This document shows, in pieces, positions 56,404-64,000 of a DNA stretch of 64,000 bases. The translations under genes and the position numbers were made by a program. Every line of letters begins with the position of its first letter. The stretch's first letter is position 1. The notes under the pieces are model-generated. The model worked only from the letters and a program-made list of their open reading frames with translations, made no database searches and was not told where the DNA came from. The DNA comes from Leptospiraceae bacterium (GTDB lineage Bacteria; Spirochaetota; Leptospiria; Leptospirales; Leptonemataceae), in the NCBI GenBank assembly GCA_026005135.1, contig BPKM01000005.1, forward strand, positions 161,190 through 225,189, written 5' to 3'.

Positions 56404-58461
56404 ATTAAATTTACGAAGTAACGATTTAACATCAGGTTCTCTTCCTCGAAATTGTTTATATAATTCTAAGGGATCTTCAGTATTCCCTTTTTCTAAAATA
56501 AAATGCTTAAATTTTTCTGCTACTTCTTTATTAAAAATACCTTTTTCTTTAAAATATTCAAAAGCATCTGCTTCTAATACTTCAGCCCATTTATAGGAAT
56601 AATATCCAGCAGAATAACCACCAGCAAATATATGAGAAAATCCTGTAGAAATACATATATTTTCTGGTTCTGGAAAAATTTTAGTTTTTTCTGTAACTTT
56701 TCGTTCAAAAGCAACAATATCATCTATTTGCTTAGGATCTGTAATATGATAATACATATCAAGATAGCCGTAATTTAATTGAGTTAAAAACTGTATACCA
56801 GCATGAAAATTTTCAGATTGTTTTATTTTTTCTATAAGATTATAAGGTATCTTTTCTTTTGTTTTATAATGCATAGCAAATAAATCTAAGGTTTCCTTTT
56901 CTTTTACCCAATTTTCCATTATTTGGGAAGGAAGCTCTACAAAATCCCAATAAACATTTGTACCAGCAAGACTTCTATAATGAACCTTGGAAAGTAATCC
57001 ATGTAAAGCATGTCCAAATTCATGAAATAATGTTTTTACCTCTTCTAATGTAAGTAATGACGGTTGATTTTCGGTTGGTTTTGTAAAATTACAAACAATA
57101 CCAACATGTGGTCTTGTTATTTTGTTTTTAAATAAACCCTGCTCTCGAATAGTCGTCATCCATGCACCACTTTTTTTTGTTTCTCTTGGAAAAAGATCAA
57201 AATAAAATAAACCTAAATATTCTTCATTTTCGTAAACCTCATAAACTTTTACTTCTGGATGATAAACTGGTATATTATCTTTCTCTTTAAATGTTAAATT
57301 ATAAAGTTTATTTGCCACAAGAAAGATCCCTTCTATGACATTTTCTAAAGGGAAATATGGACGCAAAATTTCCTGATCTATATCAAACAAATATTTTTTA
57401 TATTTCTCTGCATAGAAACGATAATCCCATGGTTGTAATTCCATATTTATATTATAATACTTAGAAATCCAATCTTCTAATTCCTCTTTTTCTTTTATTG
57501 CAAAATCCTTAACATGTTTATATAATTCTTCTAAAAATTCCATTACCTTTTCTACCGTTTTTGCCATTCTTTCTTCTAATACATATTCAGCATGATTTTT
57601 ATATCCTAACAATTGTGCTCTTTCGAAGCGAAGTTCTAAAATACGTTTTATAATTGGACGATTATCTGTTTCTCCTCCAAGTCCGCGAGAGCGAAAAGCT
57701 ATATACATTTTTTTTCTTAAAGATTCATTTTTACAATACGTAATAAATGGCAAATATTCTGGCATCTGAAGGGTAAAAATCCAACCTTCTTTATTTCTTT
57801 TTTTTGCATTTTCTTTACCAATTTGAATTAAAGTATCTGGTAATCCTTTTAAATCATTCTCATCTGTAATATGAAGTTCAAAAGCATTTGTTGATTTTAA
57901 AAGATTTTCTGAAAATTTTGGCGAGAGTCTTGATAATTCATCATCAATTTCTCTAAGTCGTTTCTTTTTATTTTCATCAAGTAAAGCACCATTTCTTTTG
58001 AAATTTTTCCAAAATAATTCTGTTAAGCGAAATTGTTCTTTATTTTGAATCCCTTTTTTTGTTTTATAGACATGATCAATTTTTTTAAATAACTCTTCAT
58101 CTAAATAGACATCATTAGAATAATTAGCTAAAAAAGAAGATACCTCAGGTGCAATTTTTTGTATATCTTCAATACATTCAGCACTAAATAAAACATAATA
58201 AATCGAAGCACATTCATGTAATTCTTGATCAGCCTGTTCTAAAGCTAAAATTGTATTATTAAAGTCTGGTTCTTCTGAATTCTTTTTTATTACTTCTATT
58301 CTTTCTAAAGCAATTTTTTTATAATACTCTAATGCTGGTAAAAAATCTTTTCCTTTTCTTTGAATTAAAGATTTAAAGTCAACTGGTTTATCTGGTTCTA
58401 AATATAATAAAGGATTATCTTTTAATAAACTATTATATTCATAATTTTTCTGAATTTCCAT
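56371..58461 (-). CDS. M3 family oligopeptidase (PrlC/Dcp-like)
   Basis: A 696-residue metallopeptidase. The zinc motif is TLFHEFGHALHGLLS (near 477), followed by the second Glu in the ELPSQIMENWV segment, and the substrate-binding HIFAGGYSAGYYSYKWAEVLEADAFEYF near the C-terminus. The rest is a helical prolyl-oligopeptidase-like cavity. Cytoplasmic, degrading short peptides. The family length (about 680-700 aa) fits. Confidence 0.9.
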   Translation of the reverse strand: MEIQKNYEYNSLLKDNPLLYLEPDKPVDFKSLIQRKGKDFLPALEYYKKIALERIEVIKKNSEEPDFNNTILALEQADQELHECASIYYVLFSAECIEDIQKIAPEVSSFLANYSNDVYLDEELFKKIDHVYKTKKGIQNKEQFRLTELFWKNFKRNGALLDENKKKRLREIDDELSRLSPKFSENLLKSTNAFELHITDENDLKGLPDTLIQIGKENAKKRNKEGWIFTLQMPEYLPFITYCKNESLRKKMYIAFRSRGLGGETDNRPIIKRILELRFERAQLLGYKNHAEYVLEERMAKTVEKVMEFLEELYKHVKDFAIKEKEELEDWISKYYNINMELQPWDYRFYAEKYKKYLFDIDQEILRPYFPLENVIEGIFLVANKLYNLTFKEKDNIPVYHPEVKVYEVYENEEYLGLFYFDLFPRETKKSGAWMTTIREQGLFKNKITRPHVGIVCNFTKPTENQPSLLTLEEVKTLFHEFGHALHGLLSKVHYRSLAGTNVYWDFVELPSQIMENWVKEKETLDLFAMHYKTKEKIPYNLIEKIKQSENFHAGIQFLTQLNYGYLDMYYHITDPKQIDDIVAFERKVTEKTKIFPEPENICISTGFSHIFAGGYSAGYYSYKWAEVLEADAFEYFKEKGIFNKEVAEKFKHFILEKGNTEDPLELYKQFRGREPDVKSLLRKFNLLNINSKIAG

Positions 58462-58520
58462 AAAAGCAATTTAATAAATTTTTTTTATTTGTCAACGAAA
58501 CAATAAAAATATTAAATCAC

Positions 58521-58982
58521 TTATCTTTTGTAAAAAATATAATCAGTAACAACAGGATTTAAATTACATTTCTTGAATTCCATTGCAATTTGGCCTCGAT
58601 GATATGTAGAATGATTTATAATATGGAATAAAATTTCCATTATAGAATTTGTATATTTCTCACCTTTTGAATTTTTATAATTTATAAAGTTTTCCAGATT
58701 ATTATTTTCTAATATAGAAATAGTATGTCTATAATTATTTTCATTTATATGATTACATTCATCCCAAGTATGTATCTCCCAAACATTAAATGGAATGTCT
58801 TGTGGATCAATACGATTATTCCAGATTTGATGCGCATTTATAATATGATTAAATATTTGGATAGATCTTTCAGAAACTTTATTTGAATGTTCAACGAATT
58901 CCTTTAATAATGCTTTATTAAAATGATCATTATATTGAAATAAATCTAAAAATAAATTTTTTAATAAATTATTTTCTGACAT
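58521..58982 (-). CDS. DinB family protein
   Basis: A 153-residue four-helix protein. Metal-binding His in IFNHIINAHQIWNNRI (near 48), and HIINHSTYHRGQIAMEFKK (near 120-140) with the two further His, match DinB/YfiT-like proteins. Role: thiol-dependent or metal-dependent transfer or detoxification, mostly undefined. It lies beside the mobile-element region. Confidence 0.7.
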   Translation of the reverse strand: MSENNLLKNLFLDLFQYNDHFNKALLKEFVEHSNKVSERSIQIFNHIINAHQIWNNRIDPQDIPFNVWEIHTWDECNHINENNYRHTISILENNNLENFINYKNSKGEKYTNSIMEILFHIINHSTYHRGQIAMEFKKCNLNPVVTDYIFYKR

Positions 58983-59029
58983 TTTTTACTCCCTTATTTT
59001 TTGGAAAATTATTAATTATAATAATAAAA

Positions 59030-59944
59030 TTAAAGAAATATGTCAATTTTATGGTATTTTGGGTCCCAATAACCAATTAGATTTACTTTTTCCTTCCCTT
59101 TATAATAAACATTTTTTATGACTTTCAATTCTGAGGGTTGAATAGATAAAGAAACTTCTTGTTTTTTCTTATTATCATAATATAATTTTACTTTTTTATC
59201 AGTGAGACGAATAATAAATTTACAAAGATAAAGACGGAAAAAATGTATTAGGCTTTCATAAGCAAATTCTCTGTCTAAAACAATGGGAATTTCTCGTAAT
59301 ATCTCAATAATTTTCTCAAAAGCCTCTTTATGCTTTAAATTACGGGAAGTTTTTTCCTGTTCTATTAAAGAAGAAGAATAGAGTAGGAAATAAATTGGTA
59401 AAGCTCGTCCTTCAAAAGGGGCAGAAATACTTAATAATGTATAACCTCTTTCTCCTACTTTAAGTTTTCCTACGTAATCTGTTTTATAAGAATAAAGTCT
59501 TTCTATGTCTGTTGGATCACCAATAAGAAATTCTACTTCATTATGTAGTAAAGAAAATAAAATATTCCAATCACATTTTGTTGCTAAATCTTCCAATTTT
59601 CTGTTCAACCATTTGTAAATACTATTAAAACTTCTTAATTTTCCCTTATCTTTGCCTCTAATCCTATTTTGAGGAAGATGTCTAGCAATTTCAGAAACAT
59701 TTAAAGATTTTGCAAGGATGATAGCATAACAAATTTCAGTAAATGTATCAATAATTTTTGATTGATAAGGTAAGATATTTATATAATTGGAATAAAATAC
59801 AAAATGATTTTTTATATAAATATTTTTCTTATTCATTAAAAAGCTTTGTTGCATAAAAGTTAATGATTTGCTATTTATTAAAATATTTATCAACATTCTT
59901 AGACAATTTTTTATGATATGAAAAAATATTGAATTTATAAACAT
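59030..59944 (-). pseudogene. DDE transposase (IS4-like), C-terminally truncated
   Basis: The 304-residue frame has a helical N-terminal part (ISEIARHLPQ-like region near 95) and two DDE-type segments, FLIGDPTDIERLYSY (first Asp near 145) and IPIVLDREFAYESLIHF (second Asp near 222). It stops after IGYWDPKYHKIDIFL, before the final Glu segment expected in IS4-type transposases (Y-x-R-W-x-IE-x-x-F), so the catalytic triad is incomplete. The real start may be one of the internal ATGs (59854 or 59836). No clear terminal repeats were found. Probably a dead insertion-sequence remnant. Confidence 0.6.
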
Positions 59945-60015
59945 ATGTTATGTATTATTTGAAAAAAAAATTCGTTTTTAAAATAGATATTATGTAATAA
60001 AAATAATTAAAAAAT

Positions 60016-60648
60016 TTAATTATTGTATTCAAGAGATTTATTTAAATTTTGATGAATGGTTCTTAAAAGAGAAATAAAAAATTTATAACGTGTATTTTCT
60101 TGAATCATTTCTGGATCTTGATTTGTAGCAATAGGACCTATAAAATTATATCTAAGAATTAAAGGATTTGTAGTAAAAATCAATGTTTCAGGTGTTCCAG
60201 TAATAATTTCATTATTATCAATCCGAAAAGGTGGTTCAAAAATTATTAATGGTATTTTTATTTTTCTCTTTTGTATATCTAAAAGAAGTGTTTGTTTTAA
60301 TAATTCAAAGCTCTTTTCATCAAATGGTTTATTTTTATATTCTTCTGGTATTTCGGGAAGATTTCTTTCTAAATTAGGTTCTACCCCTAAAAACATACTA
60401 TAATTAAGTTTTTTCGCTTCTTCGTATATAAGATGCAAAGCTGGTAATTCTTCAACACAAGGAACACATGTTGGACTATAAAAATTTAAAATTAAAACGG
60501 GATTTTTAATTTGATTCAAATAAAATCGATTGCCATTCAAATCCCGTACTACAAGAGAATTAAAATATTTATTATAATCCTTTTGAGATTTACAATGAAC
60601 TATTACTATCAAAAAAATAATCAATAAAAAATACTTTAATATTTTCAT
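60016..60648 (-). CDS. thioredoxin-fold lipoprotein (TlpA/ResA-like)
   Basis: A 210-residue protein. A lipobox IVIVHCKSQ puts the acylated Cys near 19. It continues with VVRDLNGNRFYLNQIKNPVLILNFYSPTCVPCVEELPALHLIYEEAKKL, with the redox motif CVPC at about 61-64. Such proteins reduce disulfides outside the cytoplasm, for example in cytochrome c maturation. An insertion after the redox helix and a cis-Pro region near TPETLI are visible. Confidence 0.8.
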   Translation of the reverse strand: MKILKYFLLIIFLIVIVHCKSQKDYNKYFNSLVVRDLNGNRFYLNQIKNPVLILNFYSPTCVPCVEELPALHLIYEEAKKLNYSMFLGVEPNLERNLPEIPEEYKNKPFDEKSFELLKQTLLLDIQKRKIKIPLIIFEPPFRIDNNEIITGTPETLIFTTNPLILRYNFIGPIATNQDPEMIQENTRYKFFISLLRTIHQNLNKSLEYNN

Positions 60649-60657
60649 AAAAAACTA

Positions 60658-61407
60658 TTATAATGATAATCTTTTAAAAATAAATTCAGGTAAATACTTA
60701 ATAATTAACATAATATATTTCCAGAACCACTTAGTATAAATAACATTTTTTTCTTTCATAGCTGCCTTAAAAATATCTTTTGCTACTTCTTCTGGTTTTG
60801 CAGTTAAAAGTGGTGGTAAATTTAAATTCTCTGTCATAGAGGTATATACAAAACCTGGTTTTACAGTTAAAACATGAATTTTTTCTTTAAATAGGCGATT
60901 TCTTAAACCAGAAAGATAAGTAGAATAAGCAGCTTTTGCACTACCATAAAAATAATTACTTTGTCTTCCTCTATCTCCAGCAACAGAACTTATGCCAATA
61001 ATTGTTCTTTTTTTTGATGAACTCTGTTTGATTTTTTCAATCATCATTTCTGTAAATATAGCAGGCATCGTATAATTAATTTTGATGATTCTTTGTGCTT
61101 CGTTTGAATCTGTTTGTGCTTTCTTTTGATCCCCAAGATAACCAATAAAACAAGCAAACATATCTATAGAATCTGGAATTTTTTTTATTATTTGTTCTGG
61201 CGAATCTTTTTCTACATCAAAAAGGATTGTATCTACTTTAATCTGGTAACGAATTTGTAAATCTTTTGCAATGGCTTCTAATTTTTCTTTATTTCTTCCA
61301 ATTAAGATTTGAGAGATATTTTTTTTAGCTAATAAATGACTGAAAGCAACTGCCATATCAGATGTAGCACCTAAAATTACAACTTTATTCCAGTAGGATT
61401 GTTTCAT
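60658..61407 (-). CDS. short-chain dehydrogenase/reductase
   Basis: About 249 residues from ATG 61407, which follows the good SD AGGAGG; the frame extends 19 codons further without support. NAD(P)-binding VVILGATSDMAVAFSHLL (near 9), FACFIGYLGDQ, catalytic Ser in IGISSVAGDRG, and YGSAKAAYSTYL (YxxxK near 155). The opening GATSDMA and the final hydrophobic, basic tail resemble DprE2-like and membrane-linked SDRs; the substrate is unknown. It lies just downstream of the IS110 element. Confidence 0.8.
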   Translation of the reverse strand: MKQSYWNKVVILGATSDMAVAFSHLLAKKNISQILIGRNKEKLEAIAKDLQIRYQIKVDTILFDVEKDSPEQIIKKIPDSIDMFACFIGYLGDQKKAQTDSNEAQRIIKINYTMPAIFTEMMIEKIKQSSSKKRTIIGISSVAGDRGRQSNYFYGSAKAAYSTYLSGLRNRLFKEKIHVLTVKPGFVYTSMTENLNLPPLLTAKPEEVAKDIFKAAMKEKNVIYTKWFWKYIMLIIKYLPEFIFKRLSL

Positions 61408-61434
61408 AATGCCTCCTATGAAAAAGTTTTTTTT

Positions 61435-61462
61435 GTATGTAATTTTAAAAATAATTACATAC
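61435..61462. repeat. hairpin between SDR gene and IS110 element
   Basis: A perfect 10-bp inverted repeat: GTATGTAATT (61435-61444) and AATTACATAC (61453-61462), loop of 8. It sits 28 bp upstream of the SDR start, so it is in the SDR leader and just outside the presumed right end of the IS110 element. On the minus strand an A-run follows, not a U-run, so it is not a terminator for that strand. It may be a leader structure or part of the element's insertion target. Confidence 0.5.
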
Positions 61463-61541
61463 AATTTCGAATCTACTCAACTTTTTATTCATTCATTCCC
61501 AATATCCTCTTTTTCCGTTTTTATATAATTTATAATCTTTT

Positions 61542-62561
61542 TTATGCTGCTTTTATTACAAAATTAGAGAAATCTTCAAATACCAAATTATATTTTAATG
61601 TAAGATAAATAATTTTAAGCAATTTCCTCGATGTTGCTATAATCGCTTTTCCATTCCCTTTTTTCATTCTTAATCTTGTATAAAAGTCCCTCAAATAGGG
61701 TGAATATTTTATCGCTATCAGGGTAGATTGTATCAAAACTTTTCTTCCTAATTTACTGCCTCTTTTCGTTATATGTCCATTAATTTTCTTATTATTAGAA
61801 TGATGTATTGTTGGTACTAAACCAAAATAGGAAAATAATTTCTTCTCATTTTCAAAATCATTTATGTTTCCTATTACCGCTAATAATGTTATCCCTGTTT
61901 TTGTTCCTATCCCTTTTATACTTGTAATATTTGTAAAACCTGATAAAGATTTCCCTAACTCTTCTAATTTTTTATCTATTTCTTTGATAGATTCATTTAA
62001 AGATAAAATCTGATTAACTATAATTTTTAATTCAAATCTTACTGTTTCGCTCAATTCTTCATATTCTAATACCTTCTCTAAACTCTTATCACTTGAAAAT
62101 TGTTCTTTTTTGGTTAATATTCCCTGTGATAATAAAAGATTGTGAATCTTATTCTTTAAACTACTTCTTAACTCTACTAATTTGTTCCTTGTATTCGTTA
62201 AACTTTCTATCTCCACATAAGCATCATCTTTAATCCGAACTTCTGGCAACATCTCTTTACTCGCATAATATGCCAGCAATTCCGCATCATTCTTATCTGT
62301 TTTCTTTGTAGACTCACTGATTATCTTAAATTTGCGAGGATTTACCACTATTACGCGAGATACATAATCTTTTACCTTCTTCCTGAAATACTTTACATTC
62401 GTTGTAGACTCTACTGCTAATATATCTTCTTTATTTAATGTCTTTATAAATTTCCCAATTTCCAACAACTTATATTTCTCAAATCTCTTTTCTTCTGTCC
62501 CCTTTCCCATATAACATACTACAAAGTTGTCTTTGTGCAAATCTACTCCTATATATCTCAT
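61542..62561 (-). CDS. IS110-family transposase (DEDD recombinase)
   Basis: About 339 residues from ATG 62561 (SD GGAGG; three further upstream in-frame ATGs/codons lack one). The RuvC-like DEDD domain shows D7 in YIGVDLHK, E51 in AVEST, D89 and D92 in KKTDKNDAE. A coiled-coil linker (about 105-210) leads to the Transposase_20 domain with FTNITSIKGIGTKTGITLLAVIG, LFSYFGLVPTIHHSNNKKINGHITKRGS (Ser nucleophile region) and a C-terminal YTRLRMKKGNGKAIIATSRKLLKIIY. In this family the enzyme works with a bridge RNA from the element's non-coding end. Confidence 0.9.
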   Translation of the reverse strand: MRYIGVDLHKDNFVVCYMGKGTEEKRFEKYKLLEIGKFIKTLNKEDILAVESTTNVKYFRKKVKDYVSRVIVVNPRKFKIISESTKKTDKNDAELLAYYASKEMLPEVRIKDDAYVEIESLTNTRNKLVELRSSLKNKIHNLLLSQGILTKKEQFSSDKSLEKVLEYEELSETVRFELKIIVNQILSLNESIKEIDKKLEELGKSLSGFTNITSIKGIGTKTGITLLAVIGNINDFENEKKLFSYFGLVPTIHHSNNKKINGHITKRGSKLGRKVLIQSTLIAIKYSPYLRDFYTRLRMKKGNGKAIIATSRKLLKIIYLTLKYNLVFEDFSNFVIKAA

Positions 62562-62592
62562 AGTTTCCTCCATATCCATAATCTTAAAACAT

Positions 62593-62759
62593 AGTTGAGT
62601 AGATTCTATCTCGGCTACTCTGCCAAACTCCTATTCAGGCTTTTGCCTATTATGTGATTCGGTTATAGGTATGATTAATCTCCTTTTCAGGCTAACTTGC
62701 CTATTAAAATATCCAACCTATAACCTATCTACTCTAACTATGCCTTTTCGGCACAGTTA
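62593..62759 (-). ncRNA. candidate IS110 bridge RNA in the transposase leader
   Basis: On the minus strand, 5' to 3': a stem-loop at 62735-62759 (TAACT/AGTTA and TGCC/GGCA with a TTTTC-type loop); a stem ACCTATAACC/GGTTATAGGT (62716-62725 with 62661-62670); inside it a hairpin AGGC/GCCT (62689-62702); a second hairpin AGGC/GCCT (62637-62648); and a long closing pairing between 62727-62739 and 62593-62604 (12 pairs, one bulge). Two modules, 62680-62706 and 62628-62653, are near copies of each other (CTCC-T-TTCAGGC...GCCTATTA on the plus strand). A 5' stem-loop followed by two similar loops, about 167 nt long, directly upstream of the transposase, is the layout of known IS110 bridge RNAs. Guide sequences were not identified. 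Confidence 0.55.
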
Positions 62760-62803
62760 TATTCAGAGTCGCACAAGACAACTTTTTCATCTCATCTCCT
62801 TTT

Positions 62804-63163
62804 GAGTTGTCGCTGTGCAAAGCCCAGCAACGGTTTTTTCCCTCCCACCTCCCTTTACACTTTTTTGAGTTGTCGCTGTGCAAAGCCCAGCAACGGTTTT
62901 TTCCCTCCCACCTCCCTTTACACTTTTTTGAGTTGTTGCTGTGCAAAGCCCAGCAACGGTTTTTTCCCTCCCACCTCCCTTTACACTTTTTTGAGTTGTT
63001 GCTGTGCAAAGCCCAGCAACGGTTTTTTCCCTCCCACCTCCCTTTACACTTTTTTGAGTTGTTGCTGTGCAAAGCCCAGCAACGGTTTTTTCCCTCCCAC
63101 CTCCCTTTACACTTTTTTGAGTTGTTGCTGTGCAAAGCCCAGCAACGGTTTTTTCCCTCCCAC
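62804..63163. repeat. array of 63-bp tandem repeats (about 5.7 copies)
   Basis: Units start at 62804, 62867, 62930, 62993, 63056 and 63119; the last diverges after about 63163. The copies are identical except for one base (GTCGCTG in copies 1-2, GTTGCTG in 3-6). Each unit has about 48% G+C against roughly a quarter in its surroundings. A unit contains an inverted repeat GTTGCTG / CAGCAAC around TGCAAAGCC, a T6 run, a polypyrimidine tract CCCTCCCACCTCCC (its complement is a potential G-quadruplex), and a second T6 run. Because 63 is divisible by three, several frames stay open on both strands; no start, SD or homology supports a protein. Confidence 0.9.
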
Positions 63164-63238
63164 CCAATCCCTTTTGGTTGTCGAAGAATATATCCATCTA
63201 TGATTAAATTGTCTATTATAAGTTTCAATTCTTTTTAG

Positions 63239-63569
63239 TTATCTCTTATAAAGAACAATATTTATTTTTTTCTATTTCGTACATTTACATTTATTTTAAT
63301 AATCTAATTAACATTAATTTAATAATTATTTTATTTTTATTATAATTATATTTGCAAGAAAATTTTTAGAATTAAATAAATACTTTATTATACTAAATTC
63401 ATTTTATTTGTAGGCAATTAAACTCACCGATATTTTATAAATATATATGTTTAACTTTTTATTTATTGTATCTTAAATATAGAAATTTAAATGAACTAAA
63501 TTTAATTTTTTATTTATTTTATTAAAATCATTTGACAAAAAACAATAGTTATTTTAATTTTGTTATACA
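63239..63569. other. AT-rich gene-free stretch
   Basis: A 331-bp region with very low G+C between the tandem array and the STAS gene. I see no open frame, RNA gene or strong repeat. A TTGACA at 63532-63537 could be a -35 element for the STAS gene, but no convincing -10 lies 16-18 bp downstream. Confidence 0.5.
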
Positions 63570-63926
63570 ATGTTCACAACAAAGCAAGAAAACGATATAT
63601 TAATTATAGAAACAACTGAACAACGATTAGACATGGTTATTGCAAGAAGATTTAAAGATAAATTAAATGAGGCTATTAGTAACAAACCTAAAAAAATTAT
63701 AATGAATTTAGCAAAAACAAATTATTTTGATAGTTCAGCATTAGGAGCTCTGGTCTCTTTTTTAAGAGATGTAAAAGCTTATGGAGGACATTTAATATTA
63801 TGTAATCTTTCTCGTTCTCTACATGCTTTATTAAAGCTCTCCAAATTAGATATATTATTTGATATACGAAATAATATGCAAGAAGCAATTGAATATTTTA
63901 ATCAATTATCAAAAAAAGAATCATAA
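63570..63926 (+). CDS. STAS-domain anti-sigma factor antagonist (SpoIIAA/RsbV-like)
   Basis: A 118-residue single STAS domain. MVIARRFKDKLNEAI, KKIIMNLAKTNYFDSSALGALVSFLRDV with the conserved phosphorylatable Ser in DSSALG (near 52), GGHLILCNLSRSLHALLKLSKLDILFDI. Such proteins are phosphorylated by an RsbW-type kinase and release sigma or other targets when unphosphorylated. No kinase is adjacent in the window; an RsbW-like ATPase is at 23506. There is no clear SD before ATG 63570. Confidence 0.85.
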   Translation: MFTTKQENDILIIETTEQRLDMVIARRFKDKLNEAISNKPKKIIMNLAKTNYFDSSALGALVSFLRDVKAYGGHLILCNLSRSLHALLKLSKLDILFDIRNNMQEAIEYFNQLSKKES

Positions 63927-64000
63927 TGTTTAGTTTTATATATTAAAAAAACGAAAATGTTTATGTGAATAAATCTATCATTGCACAAAAGATAGAGGAA

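Larger units (their letters stand above)
61469..62759 (-). mobile_element. IS110-family insertion sequence
   Basis: The transposase gene is flanked by a perfect 14-bp inverted repeat, GAATCTACTCAACT at 61469-61482 and AGTTGAGTAGATTC at 62593-62606, and a near copy (ATCTACTCTAACT) lies at 62727-62739. The long non-coding leader (62562-62759) is highly structured. IS110 elements lack classical terminal repeats and duplicate little or no target DNA, so exact ends cannot be fixed by eye; the given limits enclose the repeats and leader. The intact transposase suggests it may be active. Confidence 0.65.

Noticed and set aside
61435..61462. Intrinsic terminator
   Set aside because: The stem is followed by an A-run on the minus strand and no T-run on the plus strand, so it does not fit an intrinsic terminator in either direction.
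62804..63163. CRISPR array
   Set aside because: Units are contiguous and identical across their full 63 bp, with no variable spacers, and no cas genes are nearby.
62734..63238. Overlapping open frames on both strands through the 63-bp repeats (up to 164 codons)
   Set aside because: The repeat length is a multiple of three and lacks stops in several frames, so open frames arise automatically. There is no SD, homology or reason to prefer one frame.
63965..64000. Start of a further gene (GTG with an open frame to the window end)
   Set aside because: Only 12 codons, no SD, and a weak start; cannot be distinguished from chance.
1..64000. tRNA or rRNA genes
   Set aside because: No G+C-richer patch with cloverleaf-type pairing was found outside the tandem array and the IS110 leader.

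Overview
The window is a very AT-rich (roughly a quarter G+C by eye), densely packed bacterial chromosome segment. It has little non-coding DNA, many 4-bp start/stop overlaps and several convergent genes that overlap tail to tail. The best guess is a low-GC spirochaete related to Leptospirales. The reasons are a DUF1574-like SGNH protein beside an AlgI-type acyltransferase, a decayed secreted protein resembling the Leptospira DUF1554 family, many membrane-linked signalling proteins, a Cys-rich small lipoprotein, a bactofilin, and a class III cyclase of the kind common in Leptospira. This is inference from gene content; no rRNA or other marker is present.

Layout. 1-8.6 kb: ABC-2 exporter permeases, pdxB, then an envelope block (GT-C-like membrane protein, bPH2-domain membrane protein, LTA-synthase-type sulfatase, SGNH protein, MBOAT acyltransferase). 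8.7-25.5 kb: a frameshifted kexin-like protease, the rimB-rimK pair, a long two-part thyX, a frameshifted transketolase, a haloalkane-dehalogenase-like hydrolase, mgsA, a FlaA1/CapD-type dehydratase, glycosyltransferases, a frameshifted LOG-family gene, a large unknown protein and an RsbW-like ATPase. 25.5-28.1 kb: an accessory patch with an inverted operator-like motif cluster, a probable split M15-type peptidase and a VapBC-like toxin-antitoxin pair with a frameshifted toxin. 28.1-35.3 kb: a membrane adenylate cyclase coupled to a YiiX-like amidase, htpG behind a CIRCE-like operator, a GT4, a PfkB kinase and a DUF1554-like pseudogene. 35.4-42 kb: a second LTA-synthase-type sulfatase, an unknown protein, Nudix, esterase, Spx/ArsC-like protein and ppx. 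42-50 kb, minus strand: a tightly coupled dapA-dapB-cdaA-cdaR-acpS operon (diaminopimelate, c-di-AMP, acyl-carrier activation), then pdxA, bactofilin and two unknowns. 50-59 kb: lytic transglycosylase, second MBOAT, argB, apt, M3 peptidase, DinB. 59-63.2 kb: mobile DNA: a truncated DDE transposase, an IS110-family element with a structured leader that looks like a bridge RNA, and an array of 63-bp tandem repeats much richer in G+C than its surroundings. 63.6 kb: a STAS anti-sigma-factor antagonist.

Functional themes are cell-envelope polymer and acyl modification, two steps of pyridoxal phosphate synthesis (pdxB, pdxA), second messengers (cAMP, c-di-AMP), and partner-switch signalling (an RsbW-like ATPase and a STAS protein at opposite ends). 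Several conserved genes carry a single-base frameshift, four of them at or next to a short homopolymer. This suggests either sequencing indels or ongoing decay and should be resolved before any of them is called a true pseudogene.
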